The notes beneath the pieces were generated by a model. The model was not told where the DNA came from. It did not search any database and worked only from the letters and a program-made list of their open reading frames with translations. A program made the translations under genes and the position numbers. This document shows positions 56,056-64,000 of a DNA stretch of 64,000 nucleotides, piece after piece; positions within the stretch are counted from its first letter, which is position 1, and every line of letters begins with the position of its first letter. Where the stretch lies: NCBI RefSeq assembly GCF_027571405.1, contig NZ_CP092968.1:2812001-2876000 (forward strand), written 5' to 3'. The stretch comes from Methylocystis parvus OBBP (GTDB lineage: Bacteria > Pseudomonadota > Alphaproteobacteria > Rhizobiales > Beijerinckiaceae).

Positions 56056-57024
56056 GTGCCGAGCTTCGACCGTCTGTTTTCAATCCTTCGCCGCGCCGCG
56101 CCGCCAGTCGAGGCGCCCGCCCCGAAGGAGCCGCGGCGCGAAGACCTCGACGCCCGCCTCGCCCGCGCGCGCGAGCCGACGATCTGGCTGCGCCGCGTTC
56201 TCGAGGCCGACTCTCTCAGCAAGCTCGGCGGCCTGCCGAACCTGCCGGACGGCGTCGACTGGCCCCGTCAGGGCGTCTCCAATACGCCGCTGCATTTCCT
56301 CGCCCAGATCGAGCTCGCGCATCTCCCGCCGACGCCGCTCGCCCCTCGGACCGCCGCCCTGCCGGCGCGCGGCTTCCTCTTCTTCTTCGCCGATATGGAG
56401 GAGGAGATGCTTTGGGGCTGGGGCGACCGTGGAGCCGATAGTGACGCGACGCGCGTCATATACGCCGAAACGGCGGGACCGCCGCGCGCGCCGCCCGCCG
56501 ACATTCCGCTCGTCGGGCATGCGTGGGGAAAACCCGATGGCGGCTACGCCAAAGAGCTGAGCGTTTTTCCCGAGGCGCCGCTGCAAGCGCATGTCATCGA
56601 TTGCTTCGTCGGAGCTCATCTCTATTTTCAGGGCGACGCCAGCCGGGAAGCCGACCGCCGCATGCTTCGCTCCATCGAGCGGGCGACGGGCGAGGCGGCG
56701 CCGGTTCTCGAGCGGCGTTATGAGAATTACGAGCATCCGGCCGCCTGGGTCGGGAGCGCGCGTCGCGGCGGGGATGGCGAAATCGCGCCGCCCGAGGCCC
56801 GCATCGTCCGTCACCAGATGCTCGGCGCCGCGACGAATGTTCAGGGGACCGCCGACGGGGCGCGCGAGCGCGGCCTCGTTTCGCTGCTCCAACTCGACTC
56901 CGATTGGGGCCTCTGCCGGGAGTTCTTGTTCTGCGACATGGGTATGGCGCAGTTCTGGATCACGCCCGAGGATCTCGCCGCCGGCCGCTTCGACAAGGCC
57001 TGGGCGACGACCGAGGGCGGCTGA
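56056..57024 (+). CDS. DUF1963 (YwqG) family protein
   Basis: A 322-residue cytosolic protein with YwqG/DUF1963 hallmarks: SKLGGLPNLPDGVDWP, LHFLAQIELAHLPP, GFLFFFADME, and near the end LLQLDSDWGLCREFLFCDMGMAQFWITPEDLAAGRFDKAW. Bacterial members have no firmly established activity. It starts at GTG 56056 (MPSFDRLF); the region before the first conserved block is Pro/Ala-rich. It precedes the CorA-like transporter by 62 bases on the same strand. Confidence 0.88.
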   Translation: MPSFDRLFSILRRAAPPVEAPAPKEPRREDLDARLARAREPTIWLRRVLEADSLSKLGGLPNLPDGVDWPRQGVSNTPLHFLAQIELAHLPPTPLAPRTAALPARGFLFFFADMEEEMLWGWGDRGADSDATRVIYAETAGPPRAPPADIPLVGHAWGKPDGGYAKELSVFPEAPLQAHVIDCFVGAHLYFQGDASREADRRMLRSIERATGEAAPVLERRYENYEHPAAWVGSARRGGDGEIAPPEARIVRHQMLGAATNVQGTADGARERGLVSLLQLDSDWGLCREFLFCDMGMAQFWITPEDLAAGRFDKAWATTEGG

Positions 57025-57086
57025 GCGCGTCATCCGGCTGTCATGTTCCCGCATGTCATTGGCGCAGGACGAGCGAAACGGAGACC

Positions 57087-58172
57087 ATGACCCCCGACCG
57101 ACTGAAAGACGCTCTTCACGCCGGCATTCCCGGCTGCCTCTGGATCATCCGCTTCGACGCGCAAGGCCGCGCCGGGCCGGGGCGCGCGGAGGATCTCGAT
57201 GCGCTCGGAAGCGCCCGGGAGGGCTTCGTCTGGCTCCATATGGATCTCACCGACGTTCGCGCGCGGCCGCAAATCGCGCGCATCGCGGCGCTCTCCGACA
57301 GCGCCCGCGAGGCTCTGTGCGATCCGCTCGACCATCAATATCTCGAATATTCGGAGGGCCTGGTCAGCGGCGCGCTGCTCGACCATGAGCGCACCTTGGC
57401 CGGTCCCGCCTGGCGCACGGATTATCTGCGCTTCGCCATCGGCGAGAGCTTCGCCGTGACCGCGCGCCGCAGCCCGATGAACAGCGTCGAGGCGGCGCGG
57501 GGAGCCATCGGCCGGGGGATGGCGATCGAATCGCCGCTTGCGCTGTTCGAGCTGATGGCGACCTGCCTCGTCGACGAGTTGAGCCGCATGACGAACGATA
57601 TCGGAGCCGCCTTCGATCGGGCCGAGGATCTCATCATAGACGGGTCCGGCCGCAAGGCGCGGCCGATGCTGGGCGCGGGACGGCGCGACGCGGTTCGCCT
57701 TTCCCGCCAGGTCGGCGGTCTCGTCTCGACGCTGGCGCGTTTGGAGGACATAGAGGACGATCCAGAGGACGCGCGCGACAATGAGCTGCGCGAGGTAGCG
57801 GCGCGGCTGGTGCAGCACACGGAATCGCTCGGGCGCGACATGCAGGCGCTGCAGGATCGCGCCCGCCTGCTGCAGGATGAGCTGAACGCGATCCTCAATC
57901 TCGAAACCAATGACCGGCTCTACGTGCTCACGGTCGTGACGACGCTGCTGCTGCCCGCGACCTTCGTCACGGGCTTTTTCGGAATGAACCTCAAAAATCT
58001 GCCCTTCTCCGAAAGCGAGGAGGGCGTGGCCTACGCCACGGTCGTCTGCGTCGTCGCGGCCGGGGCCATTCTGCTGCTGATGCGCCGCTGGGGTCTCACG
58101 GCCGCGCAGGAGGACGAGGAGAGCCGGCCGCGCGCGTCGTCGCCCTCGCGCCCGGCGGATGGCGGCTACTGA
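57087..58172 (+). CDS. zntB: CorA/ZntB-family metal ion transporter
   Basis: A 361-residue inner-membrane protein. A large cytosolic N-terminal funnel ends in a long helix. Two membrane segments follow (about 277-297 and 313-332), with the pore-loop signature FGMNLKN at the end of the first. The subfamily resembles ZntB, whose direction of zinc transport is debated, and magnesium or cobalt cannot be excluded. ATG 57087 has GGAG close by; upstream in-frame sequence overlaps the DUF1963 gene and is not conserved. Confidence 0.85.
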   Translation: MTPDRLKDALHAGIPGCLWIIRFDAQGRAGPGRAEDLDALGSAREGFVWLHMDLTDVRARPQIARIAALSDSAREALCDPLDHQYLEYSEGLVSGALLDHERTLAGPAWRTDYLRFAIGESFAVTARRSPMNSVEAARGAIGRGMAIESPLALFELMATCLVDELSRMTNDIGAAFDRAEDLIIDGSGRKARPMLGAGRRDAVRLSRQVGGLVSTLARLEDIEDDPEDARDNELREVAARLVQHTESLGRDMQALQDRARLLQDELNAILNLETNDRLYVLTVVTTLLLPATFVTGFFGMNLKNLPFSESEEGVAYATVVCVVAAGAILLLMRRWGLTAAQEDEESRPRASSPSRPADGGY

Positions 58173-58263
58173 TGCGACAAATCCTTTACAGGCGGCGTCG
58201 CGGCGAATAGTTTCCGCGCGACTTTGAAGGGAGCGCCGCTCCCGCCAGACCGAAAGAACGTCC

Positions 58264-59395
58264 ATGCGCGCCGAGCCGCTTGCGCTCAAAGAACAGATCG
58301 AGCAGTCCATGGGACTGCTGAGGAGGCATCTTTGACGTCGAGACCGCGACCCGCCGTCTCGCCGAACTGAACGTCAAGGCCGAAGACCCCACACTCTGGA
58401 ACGACCCCGAAGAAGCGCAGAAGCTCATGCGCGAACGCACCCAGCTCGAGGAGCAGATGGGCGCGCTGGGCAAGCTTGCGCGCGAGCTCGACGACGCGGT
58501 GACGCTCGTGGAGCTGGGGGAGGAAGCGGGCGATCCCGATACGGAGAAAGAGGGCGTCGAGGGGCTGAAAGCCGTGCTCAAGGAAGCCCAGACGCGCCAG
58601 ATCGAGGCGCTCTTCTCGGGCGAGGCCGACGGCAACGACACCTTCATCGAAATTCATTCGGGCGCCGGCGGCACCGAAAGCCAGGACTGGGCGCGCATGC
58701 TGTTCCGCATGTACGCCCGCTGGGCCGAGCGCAAGAAGTTCAAGGTCGAGGTGATCGAGGAGACGGCCGGCGAAGAGGCCGGCATCAAGTCCGGCACGAT
58801 CCTCGTCAGGGGCCACAACGCCCATGGCTGGGCCAAGACCGAATCGGGCGTGCACCGCCTCGTGCGCATTTCGCCCTTCGATTCGAACGCCCGCCGCCAT
58901 ACGAGCTTCGCCTCGGTCTGGGTTTATCCGGTGGTGGACGACCGGATCGAGGTCAATATCAACGAGTCGGACTGCCGTATCGACACGTATAGATCGTCCG
59001 GCGCGGGCGGCCAGCACGTCAATACGACGGACTCCGCCATCCGCATCACCCATATCCCGACCGGCATCGTCGTCGCCTGTCAGGCGGAGCGCTCTCAGCA
59101 CAAAAACCGCGCCACCGCCTGGAACATGCTGCGCGCCCGACTCTACGAGCTCGAACTCGAAAAGCGCGAGGCGGAAGCCAACAAGGTCGCCGCCAGCAAG
59201 ACCGAGATCGGCTGGGGCCACCAGATCCGCTCCTATGTCCTACAGCCCTATCAGCTCGTGAAGGATCTGCGGACCGGCCACACTTCCGGCACGCCGGACG
59301 AGGTGCTCGACGGCGAACTCGACGACTTCATGCAGGCCTCGCTCGCCCAGCGCGTTTATGGCGGCGGGCCTGCGAGCGTCGAGGATGTAGAGTAG
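58264..59395 (+). CDS. prfB: peptide chain release factor 2, with programmed +1 frameshift
   Basis: RF2 ends translation at UGA and UAA. The first 23 codons (58264-58332, MRAEPLALKEQIEQSMGLLRRHL) end in an in-frame TGA at 58333. Skipping T58333 continues as DVETATRRLAELN from 58334 to the stop at 59395, giving 376 residues, the normal RF2 length. The protein has the SPF-type stop-codon recognition motif (ISPFDS) and the catalytic GGQ (SGAGGQHVNTTDSAIRI). The frameshift is the classic autoregulatory device: low RF2 lets the ribosome pause and shift. Confidence 0.96.
58321..58336 (+). promoter_or_regulatory. RF2 programmed frameshift site
   Basis: AGGAGG (a Shine-Dalgarno-like stimulator), three bases, then CTTTGAC. 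This matches the conserved arrangement of prfB frameshift sites, where CTT slips to TTT at a UGA followed by C. Confidence 0.93.
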
Positions 59396-59497
59396 AGGCC
59401 GGAACTCCCCCGCGACGCGCCGCTTGCGGATCGCGGCGCGGGGTCCGCCACGGCCTTCGTCGTCATCCTATCGGCCTTCGCCGGCAGGGGTTGAAAG

Positions 59498-59905
59498 TCA
59501 GGTCCGCCAGCTTTCCAGTTTCAGGCCCGGAATGTCGGAAAAGTCGTCGGGCGCGAGCGTGACCAGCGTCATGCCGCCCGCAATGGCCTGGGCGGCGACC
59601 ATGCGGTCGAGCATGCGCCGCCGCTTGGGTTCGATCCTGCGCAGCAATTCGCCGAAGATCTCGGCCGCCTTGCGGTCATAGGGCAATATATCGACATTCT
59701 GCGCGACGAGCGTCACATTCTCGATGAGGCGCGCGCTCTTGCCGCCGGCCAAGGCGGCGCCCGACATGCCGCTCAGGAGCTCGCTATAGACGATGGCGGA
59801 GATGGCGACGTCGCCGATTGAAAGGCGCGAGAGCTTGGCGAGCGTCGCCAATTCGCCGCTCGCGGCGGCGAAGACGATCGTCGCGTCGAGGAGATAGCGC
59901 GCCAT
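59498..59905 (-). CDS. VapC-type PIN-domain toxin, second pair
   Basis: A 135-residue PIN-domain protein. The acidic residues Asp7 (YLLDATIVF), Glu42 (YSELLSG) and Asp100 (RRMLDRMVAAQAIA) are retained, but the usual DTN motif reads DAT and the usual VTNN reads VTLAPDDF. It is therefore a diverged but possibly active VapC. Its start overlaps the stop of the antitoxin gene by one base (TAATG). It is convergent with prfB. Not closely similar to the first VapC in this window. Confidence 0.85.
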   Translation of the reverse strand: MARYLLDATIVFAAASGELATLAKLSRLSIGDVAISAIVYSELLSGMSGAALAGGKSARLIENVTLVAQNVDILPYDRKAAEIFGELLRRIEPKRRRMLDRMVAAQAIAGGMTLVTLAPDDFSDIPGLKLESWRT

Positions 59906-60144
59906 TAGTCGCCCGCCGACCAGTCGCGCTTGGGCGGCTTGAATTCGGGGCGCTGGACAAGCGGCGGGGAGGGGGCGAGGGCGAGGCGGGAGACGAGGGT
60001 CTTCATGTCGAGCCGCGCGGGCGAGACGACGAGGCTCTCGCCCTGCCGCGATACGACGACCTCCGCCCCTTCCGGGAAGGCGATGTCGCGGGGCAGGCGC
60101 ACGGCGAGGCTGTTGCCGGATTTGAAGACCTTGGTCGTCGCCAT
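59905..60144 (-). CDS. VapB-type antitoxin (AbrB/SpoVT fold), second pair
   Basis: A 79-residue antitoxin: MATTKVFKSGNSLAVRLPRDIAFPEGAEVVVSRQGESLVVSP forms the AbrB-type DNA-binding domain, and a Pro-rich tail follows (PSPPLVQRPEFKPPKRDWSAGD). ATG 60144 gives the typical antitoxin N-terminus. Upstream on the minus strand TTGACA (60180-60175) with a 17-base spacer to GATTCT could form a promoter that starts almost at the ATG. It overlaps the toxin gene by one base. Confidence 0.87.
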   Translation of the reverse strand: MATTKVFKSGNSLAVRLPRDIAFPEGAEVVVSRQGESLVVSPARLDMKTLVSRLALAPSPPLVQRPEFKPPKRDWSAGD

Positions 60145-60189
60145 GGAAGCGAGAATCTCACGCGCTTCCAAGCTTGTCAATACCCGTAT

Positions 60190-61656
60190 TTACTGACTGA
60201 TTCCGCCCAGCGCCGACGCCGCTTTCAGAAAGCGCGACGGATCGACCGCCTCGCCGTCGATGCGCACTTCATAGTGAAGATGCGGACCGGTCGAGCGTCC
60301 CGTGGAGCCGACGCGGCCGACGACCATGCCGGGCGTCACCTGCTGGCCGGGGACGACATTGATCGCCGAAAGGTGGCCGTAGCGGGTGGCGAGCCCGCCG
60401 CCATGGTCGATCTCGACGAGATTGCCATAGCCGCCCTGCGGCCCCGCGACGTTGATCGTTCCCGCCGCCGTCGCTTTGACCGGCGCGCCATATTCCTCGC
60501 GCAGATCGACGCCGCTGTGCAAAGCGGGGCGGCCGAAGAAGGGATCGGTGCGGTAGCCGAAGGTGGAGGTCATCTGCAAATCGCCCGAAAGCGGCTTGCG
60601 CAGCGGGGTCATGGGCAGCGCATGGCGCAGGCCGTCCAGCGTCGCCACCGCCGTTTGCGCGACGGCGAGGTCGCGTTCGAAGAGATTCTCGGCTCCCTTG
60701 GGCGGCGGCGCGACGAAGGGGCCGCCGACCGCGAGACCCGTATCCTTGCGCGCCTTCTTCGGGATGAAGCGCTCGACCGAGAGGCCGGCGATGTCGAAGG
60801 CCGCCCGCAGCCGCGTCGCCGCCTCGATCGCCGGGCGGACAATGCCGGAAAGCCGCCGCGTCTGGTCGCGCTCGATGCGGTCGAGCGATATGGCGAGGCT
60901 TTCGAGCCGTGAGGGCATCGGAGCGCCGGGATCGGCGGCGTGCGCGAGAGAGGATGGCGGCGCCGCCATGGAGGTGTCGATCGGCACGAGCCCTTCGCGC
61001 TTGGGCGCGACATTGGGCGGCGAGAGCGGCAGCGGCTTCGACTCGCCGCCGAGCCGCAGATCCAGCCCTTCGGGCTCGGGTTTGCTCGTATAGCTGAGCG
61101 GAGCCTCCTCCACCGCGCCCTTGGCCGCCTTCGGCAAGGCGCCGGCGGTCGCCGGGGCCTTCGCGAAAGGCAGGCCCGCTTTGAGCGCGCCGAGGGCGGA
61201 GCTCTGCGGTTCGGCGCGCGTCGCGGGCGAGATCATGGTCACGCCGGCGTCGCGCGAGATGGTGCGTTCGACGAGCTGGGCGACGACGGCGGCGCGGGTT
61301 TCGAGCTGCGCCTGGCGCAGCACCAGCCGCTGCACCTTCCCCTCGACGCCGTCCTGATCGATGAACTGCCGGCTCGCGAGCTGGTCGAGGCGCAGGCGCA
61401 GCGCGGCGATCCTGTCCTCATAGGCGTATTGCATCTGGGTCTGGCGATCGAGGAGCCCGGCGAGAAGCTCGTCGCGAAACATCAAATAGCCGGTCGCGCC
61501 CAATATGGCGGTCGCGACGAGGCCGAGCGCGGCGCCGCCTGCGGCGATCGCCCCCGGCGAAAAACGGAATTTGCGGCTGCGATGGCCGCGCGACACCTGG
61601 ACGATGTAATCGCCGGACGCGTCGACGAAATGATAGGACTGATCACGATAGCGCAT
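60190..61656 (-). CDS. M23-family (LytM) peptidoglycan endopeptidase or activator
   Basis: A 488-residue envelope protein. It has a short cytosolic N-terminus (MRYRDQSYHFVDASGDYIVQ), one membrane segment (about 46-66: AIAAGGAALGLVATAILGATGYLMF) and a periplasmic coiled coil. A Pro/Ala-rich linker is followed by a C-terminal M23 domain with intact zinc ligands (FGRPALHSGVDLREEYG, GHLSAI, HLHYEVRIDG). It probably cleaves peptide cross-links or regulates amidases at division. I chose ATG 61656 because the in-frame 67 codons upstream are not conserved. Confidence 0.9.
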   Translation of the reverse strand: MRYRDQSYHFVDASGDYIVQVSRGHRSRKFRFSPGAIAAGGAALGLVATAILGATGYLMFRDELLAGLLDRQTQMQYAYEDRIAALRLRLDQLASRQFIDQDGVEGKVQRLVLRQAQLETRAAVVAQLVERTISRDAGVTMISPATRAEPQSSALGALKAGLPFAKAPATAGALPKAAKGAVEEAPLSYTSKPEPEGLDLRLGGESKPLPLSPPNVAPKREGLVPIDTSMAAPPSSLAHAADPGAPMPSRLESLAISLDRIERDQTRRLSGIVRPAIEAATRLRAAFDIAGLSVERFIPKKARKDTGLAVGGPFVAPPPKGAENLFERDLAVAQTAVATLDGLRHALPMTPLRKPLSGDLQMTSTFGYRTDPFFGRPALHSGVDLREEYGAPVKATAAGTINVAGPQGGYGNLVEIDHGGGLATRYGHLSAINVVPGQQVTPGMVVGRVGSTGRSTGPHLHYEVRIDGEAVDPSRFLKAASALGGISQ

Positions 61657-61859
61657 TGTCGATCCCGGCGGGGCGGGAGGCCCCGTTGAACCCGACCGGA
61701 AGACGCGAGGCCCAAGCGCGGCTTCCGGACTTGAGCGCTGATCAAAACCGATTAAGGTTAATGCTTCCCGAATGAGCTTAAAGACGAGGCGCCCCACAGC
61801 GCGACAACTTCGTTCGCTCTCGCGCCGCCGCCGCGTGGACAGGCGCCTTTCGCGCACTT

Positions 61860-62189
61860 ATGGTTGCGCGAATGTTACGCCTTCTCACCCGTTTGATTGG
61901 TTTTCTGCTGCTCGCGGTCGGCTTCATGGCCCTGATCGTCGACGGCACCCGCTCCATTGCCGGGGGCGGACTGATGGTGACGACGCTGCGCCGGGGCGCG
62001 GCCGACGCGGCGCCCGCCTTCTATCAATCCATTCAGTCCGCCGTGGCGGCGAAATCAGCTTTTCTGTGGGACCCGGTTCTGACCACGCTCATGCTTCTTC
62101 CGGTCAGCGTCGCGCTGGGCGGCCTCGGCGCGCTGATGATCATTTTCAGCCACAAGCAGGAAGCGACGAATCGCTATTGGCGCCGCTGA
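61860..62189 (+). CDS. small membrane protein of unknown function
   Basis: The 109-residue protein has two hydrophobic helices (LTRLIGFLLLAVGFMALIVDG and LTTLMLLPVSVALGGLGALMIIF). A loop of about 50 residues (RSIAGGGLMVTTLRRGAADAAPAFYQSIQSAV) and a basic C-terminal tail follow. I do not know a function. The pattern resembles conserved Rhizobiales membrane proteins of this size. It is divergent from the M23 gene and 21 bases upstream of msrA, so it may be cotranscribed with msrA. Confidence 0.7.
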   Translation: MVARMLRLLTRLIGFLLLAVGFMALIVDGTRSIAGGGLMVTTLRRGAADAAPAFYQSIQSAVAAKSAFLWDPVLTTLMLLPVSVALGGLGALMIIFSHKQEATNRYWRR

Positions 62190-62210
62190 GCGGCGCCATA
62201 TCTTTGGCGC

Positions 62211-62861
62211 ATGTCCATCTTCGATAAAATCGATCTCGCCGGCCGCCTCGGGCCGATCCCGGATCGGGACGCGCCTGTTCCGCACGGCGCGACCCATTTC
62301 GTCAACGGCCATCCGCTCGACCCGCCATATCCGCTGGGGACCGAAGAGATCTTTTTCGGCATGGGCTGCTTTTGGGGCGCCGAGCGCAAATTCTGGCAGG
62401 CGGGAGAAGGCGTTTACGTCACCGCCGTCGGCTATGCCGGGGGGACGACGAAGAACGCCACATATGAGGATGTCTGCTCGGGGCGCACCGGCCATGCCGA
62501 GGTCGTGCGGGTCGCGTTCTACCCGGCGGCCATCCCACTGGCGAATCTGCTCCGCCTCTTCTGGGAGGGCCACGATCCGACGCAAGGCATGCGTCAGGGC
62601 AATGATGTCGGCGCGCAATATCGCTCGGCGATCTACGCCACGACGCCCGAACAATTCGCGGCGGCGGAAATGTCGCGCACGGCATATCAACAGCTATTGG
62701 CACGGTCGGGCTTCGGGCCGATCACGACCGAAATCAGGCGCGCGCCGCCCTTCTATTTCGCGGAAAGCCACCACCAGCAATATCTCGCCAAGAATCCGGG
62801 CGGCTATTGCGGGCTGGGGGGTACGGGCGTGTCCTGTCCCGTGGGGACGGGGGCGGCCTGA
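62211..62861 (+). CDS. msrA: peptide-methionine (S)-S-oxide reductase MsrA
   Basis: Repairs oxidised methionine. The 216-residue protein has the catalytic Cys53 in [15 protein letters not shown], the [26 protein letters not shown] block, [21 protein letters not shown], and a C-terminal recycling cysteine region ([12 protein letters not shown]). The extended N-terminus before the catalytic motif is typical of the MsrA subclass of alphaproteobacteria. No msrB is adjacent. Confidence 0.95.
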   Translation: MSIFDKIDLAGRLGPIPDRDAPVPHGATHFVNGHPLDPPYPLGTEEIFFGMGCFWGAERKFWQAGEGVYVTAVGYAGGTTKNATYEDVCSGRTGHAEVVRVAFYPAAIPLANLLRLFWEGHDPTQGMRQGNDVGAQYRSAIYATTPEQFAAAEMSRTAYQQLLARSGFGPITTEIRRAPPFYFAESHHQQYLAKNPGGYCGLGGTGVSCPVGTGAA

Positions 62862-62957
62862 TTTCCCAAATATCCCGATTTTGCAGCCCGTTCTTTCCTG
62901 TTTCGCGTTCGGGCGTCGATTCCTAGGCTCTCTCCGGCCGGAGGGAGGAAATCGGAA

Positions 62958-63386
62958 ATGAAGACGTCCGTTACGATCAGGAAATCCGACACGGTCGACG
63001 CGGATGCGGCATGGGCGGCCATACGAGGCGTCGACGGTCTCGACCGATGGTTTCCGATCATCGACAGATGCCGCGTCGAGGGCGCGGGCGTCGGCGCCGT
63101 GCGCATTTTCACAATCGCGCATGACGGCGGCGAAGTTCGGGACCGCATCCTCGAAATCGACGAGGCGGCGAGGCGCCTGAAATATGACCGCTTCTCGTCG
63201 CCCTTCCCGGTCTCCTCCTATATCGGGACGGTGGAAATCCGGACGATCGGGGACAAGACCGAGCTCATCTGGACGGTCGAGTTCGAATCGGCCGAAGCCG
63301 CGCGCGATGACGTCGCCGCGCTGGTGAAAAGCGCCATTTCCGACGGCGTCGACGGGCTTTTTCGCGAGCTTCGCGCGAAAGCCTAA
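62958..63386 (+). CDS. SRPBCC-family (START/Bet v1-like) protein
   Basis: A 142-residue small lipid/ligand-binding-fold protein: MKTSVTIRKSDTVDADAAWAAIRGVDGLDRWFPIIDRCRVEG, followed by VRDRILEIDEAARRLKYDRFSSPFPVSSYIGTVEIR and a C-terminal helix (ALVKSAISDGVDGLFREL). This is the SRPBCC pattern; the ligand is unknown. GGAGGAAA precedes the ATG. It is convergent with mepA, overlapping its end by four bases. Confidence 0.85.
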   Translation: MKTSVTIRKSDTVDADAAWAAIRGVDGLDRWFPIIDRCRVEGAGVGAVRIFTIAHDGGEVRDRILEIDEAARRLKYDRFSSPFPVSSYIGTVEIRTIGDKTELIWTVEFESAEAARDDVAALVKSAISDGVDGLFRELRAKA

Positions 63387-64000
63387 CGGGCCTTCAGCAC
63401 GTCCCTGCACGCGGCCGGCAGCGCCGCCATGGACATTGGCGGCCAGCTTTTGTTCGACTTTTTGGGATGCAGCGCCTCGTCGGTGAACCACCAGGCGAGC
63501 GACTGGTCGCAGCCGTCGCCGGGCGGCGTCGGGTCCTGATCCCGGCAGCTCGAGCCGTCCGGGCAGAAGAGCCGGATATGGAAGTGGTAATTATGCCCGA
63601 ACATGGGGCGGATCTTGCGCATCCAGGCTTCGCCCTCGGCCTCCCGGCACAGAGCGCGCTTGATCGCGGCGTTGACGAAGATGCGCTGCACCTTCGGGTC
63701 CTGGGCGGCCGTCCGGATCACCGCGAGATGGCCTTCCGACCAGACGTCGGATCGAACGTCGAGCAAATCCTCGCGCACGACGTCAGTCGCGGACATTTCC
63801 TCGCGTTCCGCGCGCGTCAGTTCGCGCGTCGGCATCGGCGTCAACCAGATGTCCGCGTCGAGGCCGATCTGGTGAGAGGCGTGGCCGGTGAGCATCGGAC
63901 CGCCGCGCGGTTGCGACATGTCGCCGATCAGCAGGCCCGGCCAGCCGGCGGCGGCGGCCGCTCTCGCCGAAAAACTCTCGAGGAACTTCAGGAGATTGGG
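63383..64000 (-). CDS. mepA: penicillin-insensitive murein endopeptidase MepA, 5' end beyond the window
   Basis: A LAS-family zinc peptidase that cleaves D-Ala-mDAP cross-links in the periplasm. The frame is open to the window edge, so the N-terminus and signal peptide are missing. It includes GWPGLLIGDMSQPRGGPMLTG, the zinc-ligand block HASHQIGLDADIWL and the C-terminal HxH ligand block NYHFHIRLFCPDG, with conserved cysteines (LCREAEG, CRDQDPTPPGDGCD) that form disulfides in the family. The downstream internal ATG at 63919 is not the true start because the conserved sequence continues upstream. Confidence 0.92.
   Translation of the reverse strand, partial: PNLLKFLESFSARAAAAAGWPGLLIGDMSQPRGGPMLTGHASHQIGLDADIWLTPMPTRELTRAEREEMSATDVVREDLLDVRSDVWSEGHLAVIRTAAQDPKVQRIFVNAAIKRALCREAEGEAWMRKIRPMFGHNYHFHIRLFCPDGSSCRDQDPTPPGDGCDQSLAWWFTDEALHPKKSNKSWPPMSMAALPAACRDVLKAR

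Overview
This is a GC-rich, gene-dense bacterial chromosome segment of about 64 kb, almost certainly from an alphaproteobacterium of the order Hyphomicrobiales (Rhizobiales). The evidence is the mnmE-mnmG-rsmG-parA-parB cluster with two parS sites, a class I lysyl-tRNA synthetase, the PhyR-NepR-EcfG general stress module, Rhizobiales-type porins whose mature N-terminus starts ADLP, a CobS cobaltochelatase subunit next to a J-domain protein, and the rpoN-hpf-ptsN order. A genus cannot be fixed from the sequence. A Methylocystis/Methylosinus-like or Beijerinckiaceae relative is a guess. ParS and parAB suggest that the left end lies near the replication origin.

Layout. 0-6 kb: tRNA-modification genes mnmE and mnmG, rsmG and the partition genes parAB. 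6-14 kb: an OmpW-like porin (minus), purL, a bolA-grxD pair, a small secreted protein and pdxA-rsmA. Facing pdxA-rsmA on the minus strand are an SGNH esterase and a DUF488 gene. 13.8-22.8 kb: a minus-strand envelope and lipid block, fabD ... fabG-acpP-fabF-mltG-yicC-gmk, with a porin on the plus strand between fabD and fabG. 22.8-28.3 kb: two degraded genes (a Tat-exported deaminase and a DUF3800 protein), acsA, a cyclic-nucleotide-binding membrane protein and another porin. 28.3-34.1 kb: leuD, lptB, a histidine-less HATPase protein, rpoN, hpf and ptsN. 34.1-36.5 kb: a KGG-repeat stress protein, phyR and, divergently, nepR-ecfG behind a perfect EcfG-type promoter. 36.6-47.8 kb: fumC, a DUF900 lipoprotein hydrolase, a UdgX-type uracil-DNA glycosylase, moaA, a beta-hydroxyacid dehydrogenase, class I lysRS and an L,D-transpeptidase. 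48-51.5 kb: serA and serC with a vapBC toxin-antitoxin pair placed between them. 51.6-64 kb: small conserved genes, a second bolA, a J-protein, cobS, a CorA/ZntB transporter, prfB with its programmed frameshift, a second vapBC pair, an M23 peptidase, msrA, and a mepA cut by the window end.

Most of the window is housekeeping. I found no prophage, insertion sequence, CRISPR array, rRNA or tRNA gene, and no convincing new multi-gene defence or biosynthetic system. The most unusual items are: a palindromic repeat that appears to sit in frame inside rsmA, with a relative in the intergenic space upstream of lysRS; a histidine-kinase-like protein that lacks the phospho-accepting histidine and lies near the PhyR system; a parS site that contains the mnmG start codon; and two pseudogenes next to each other, one with a lost catalytic glutamate as well as a frameshift.
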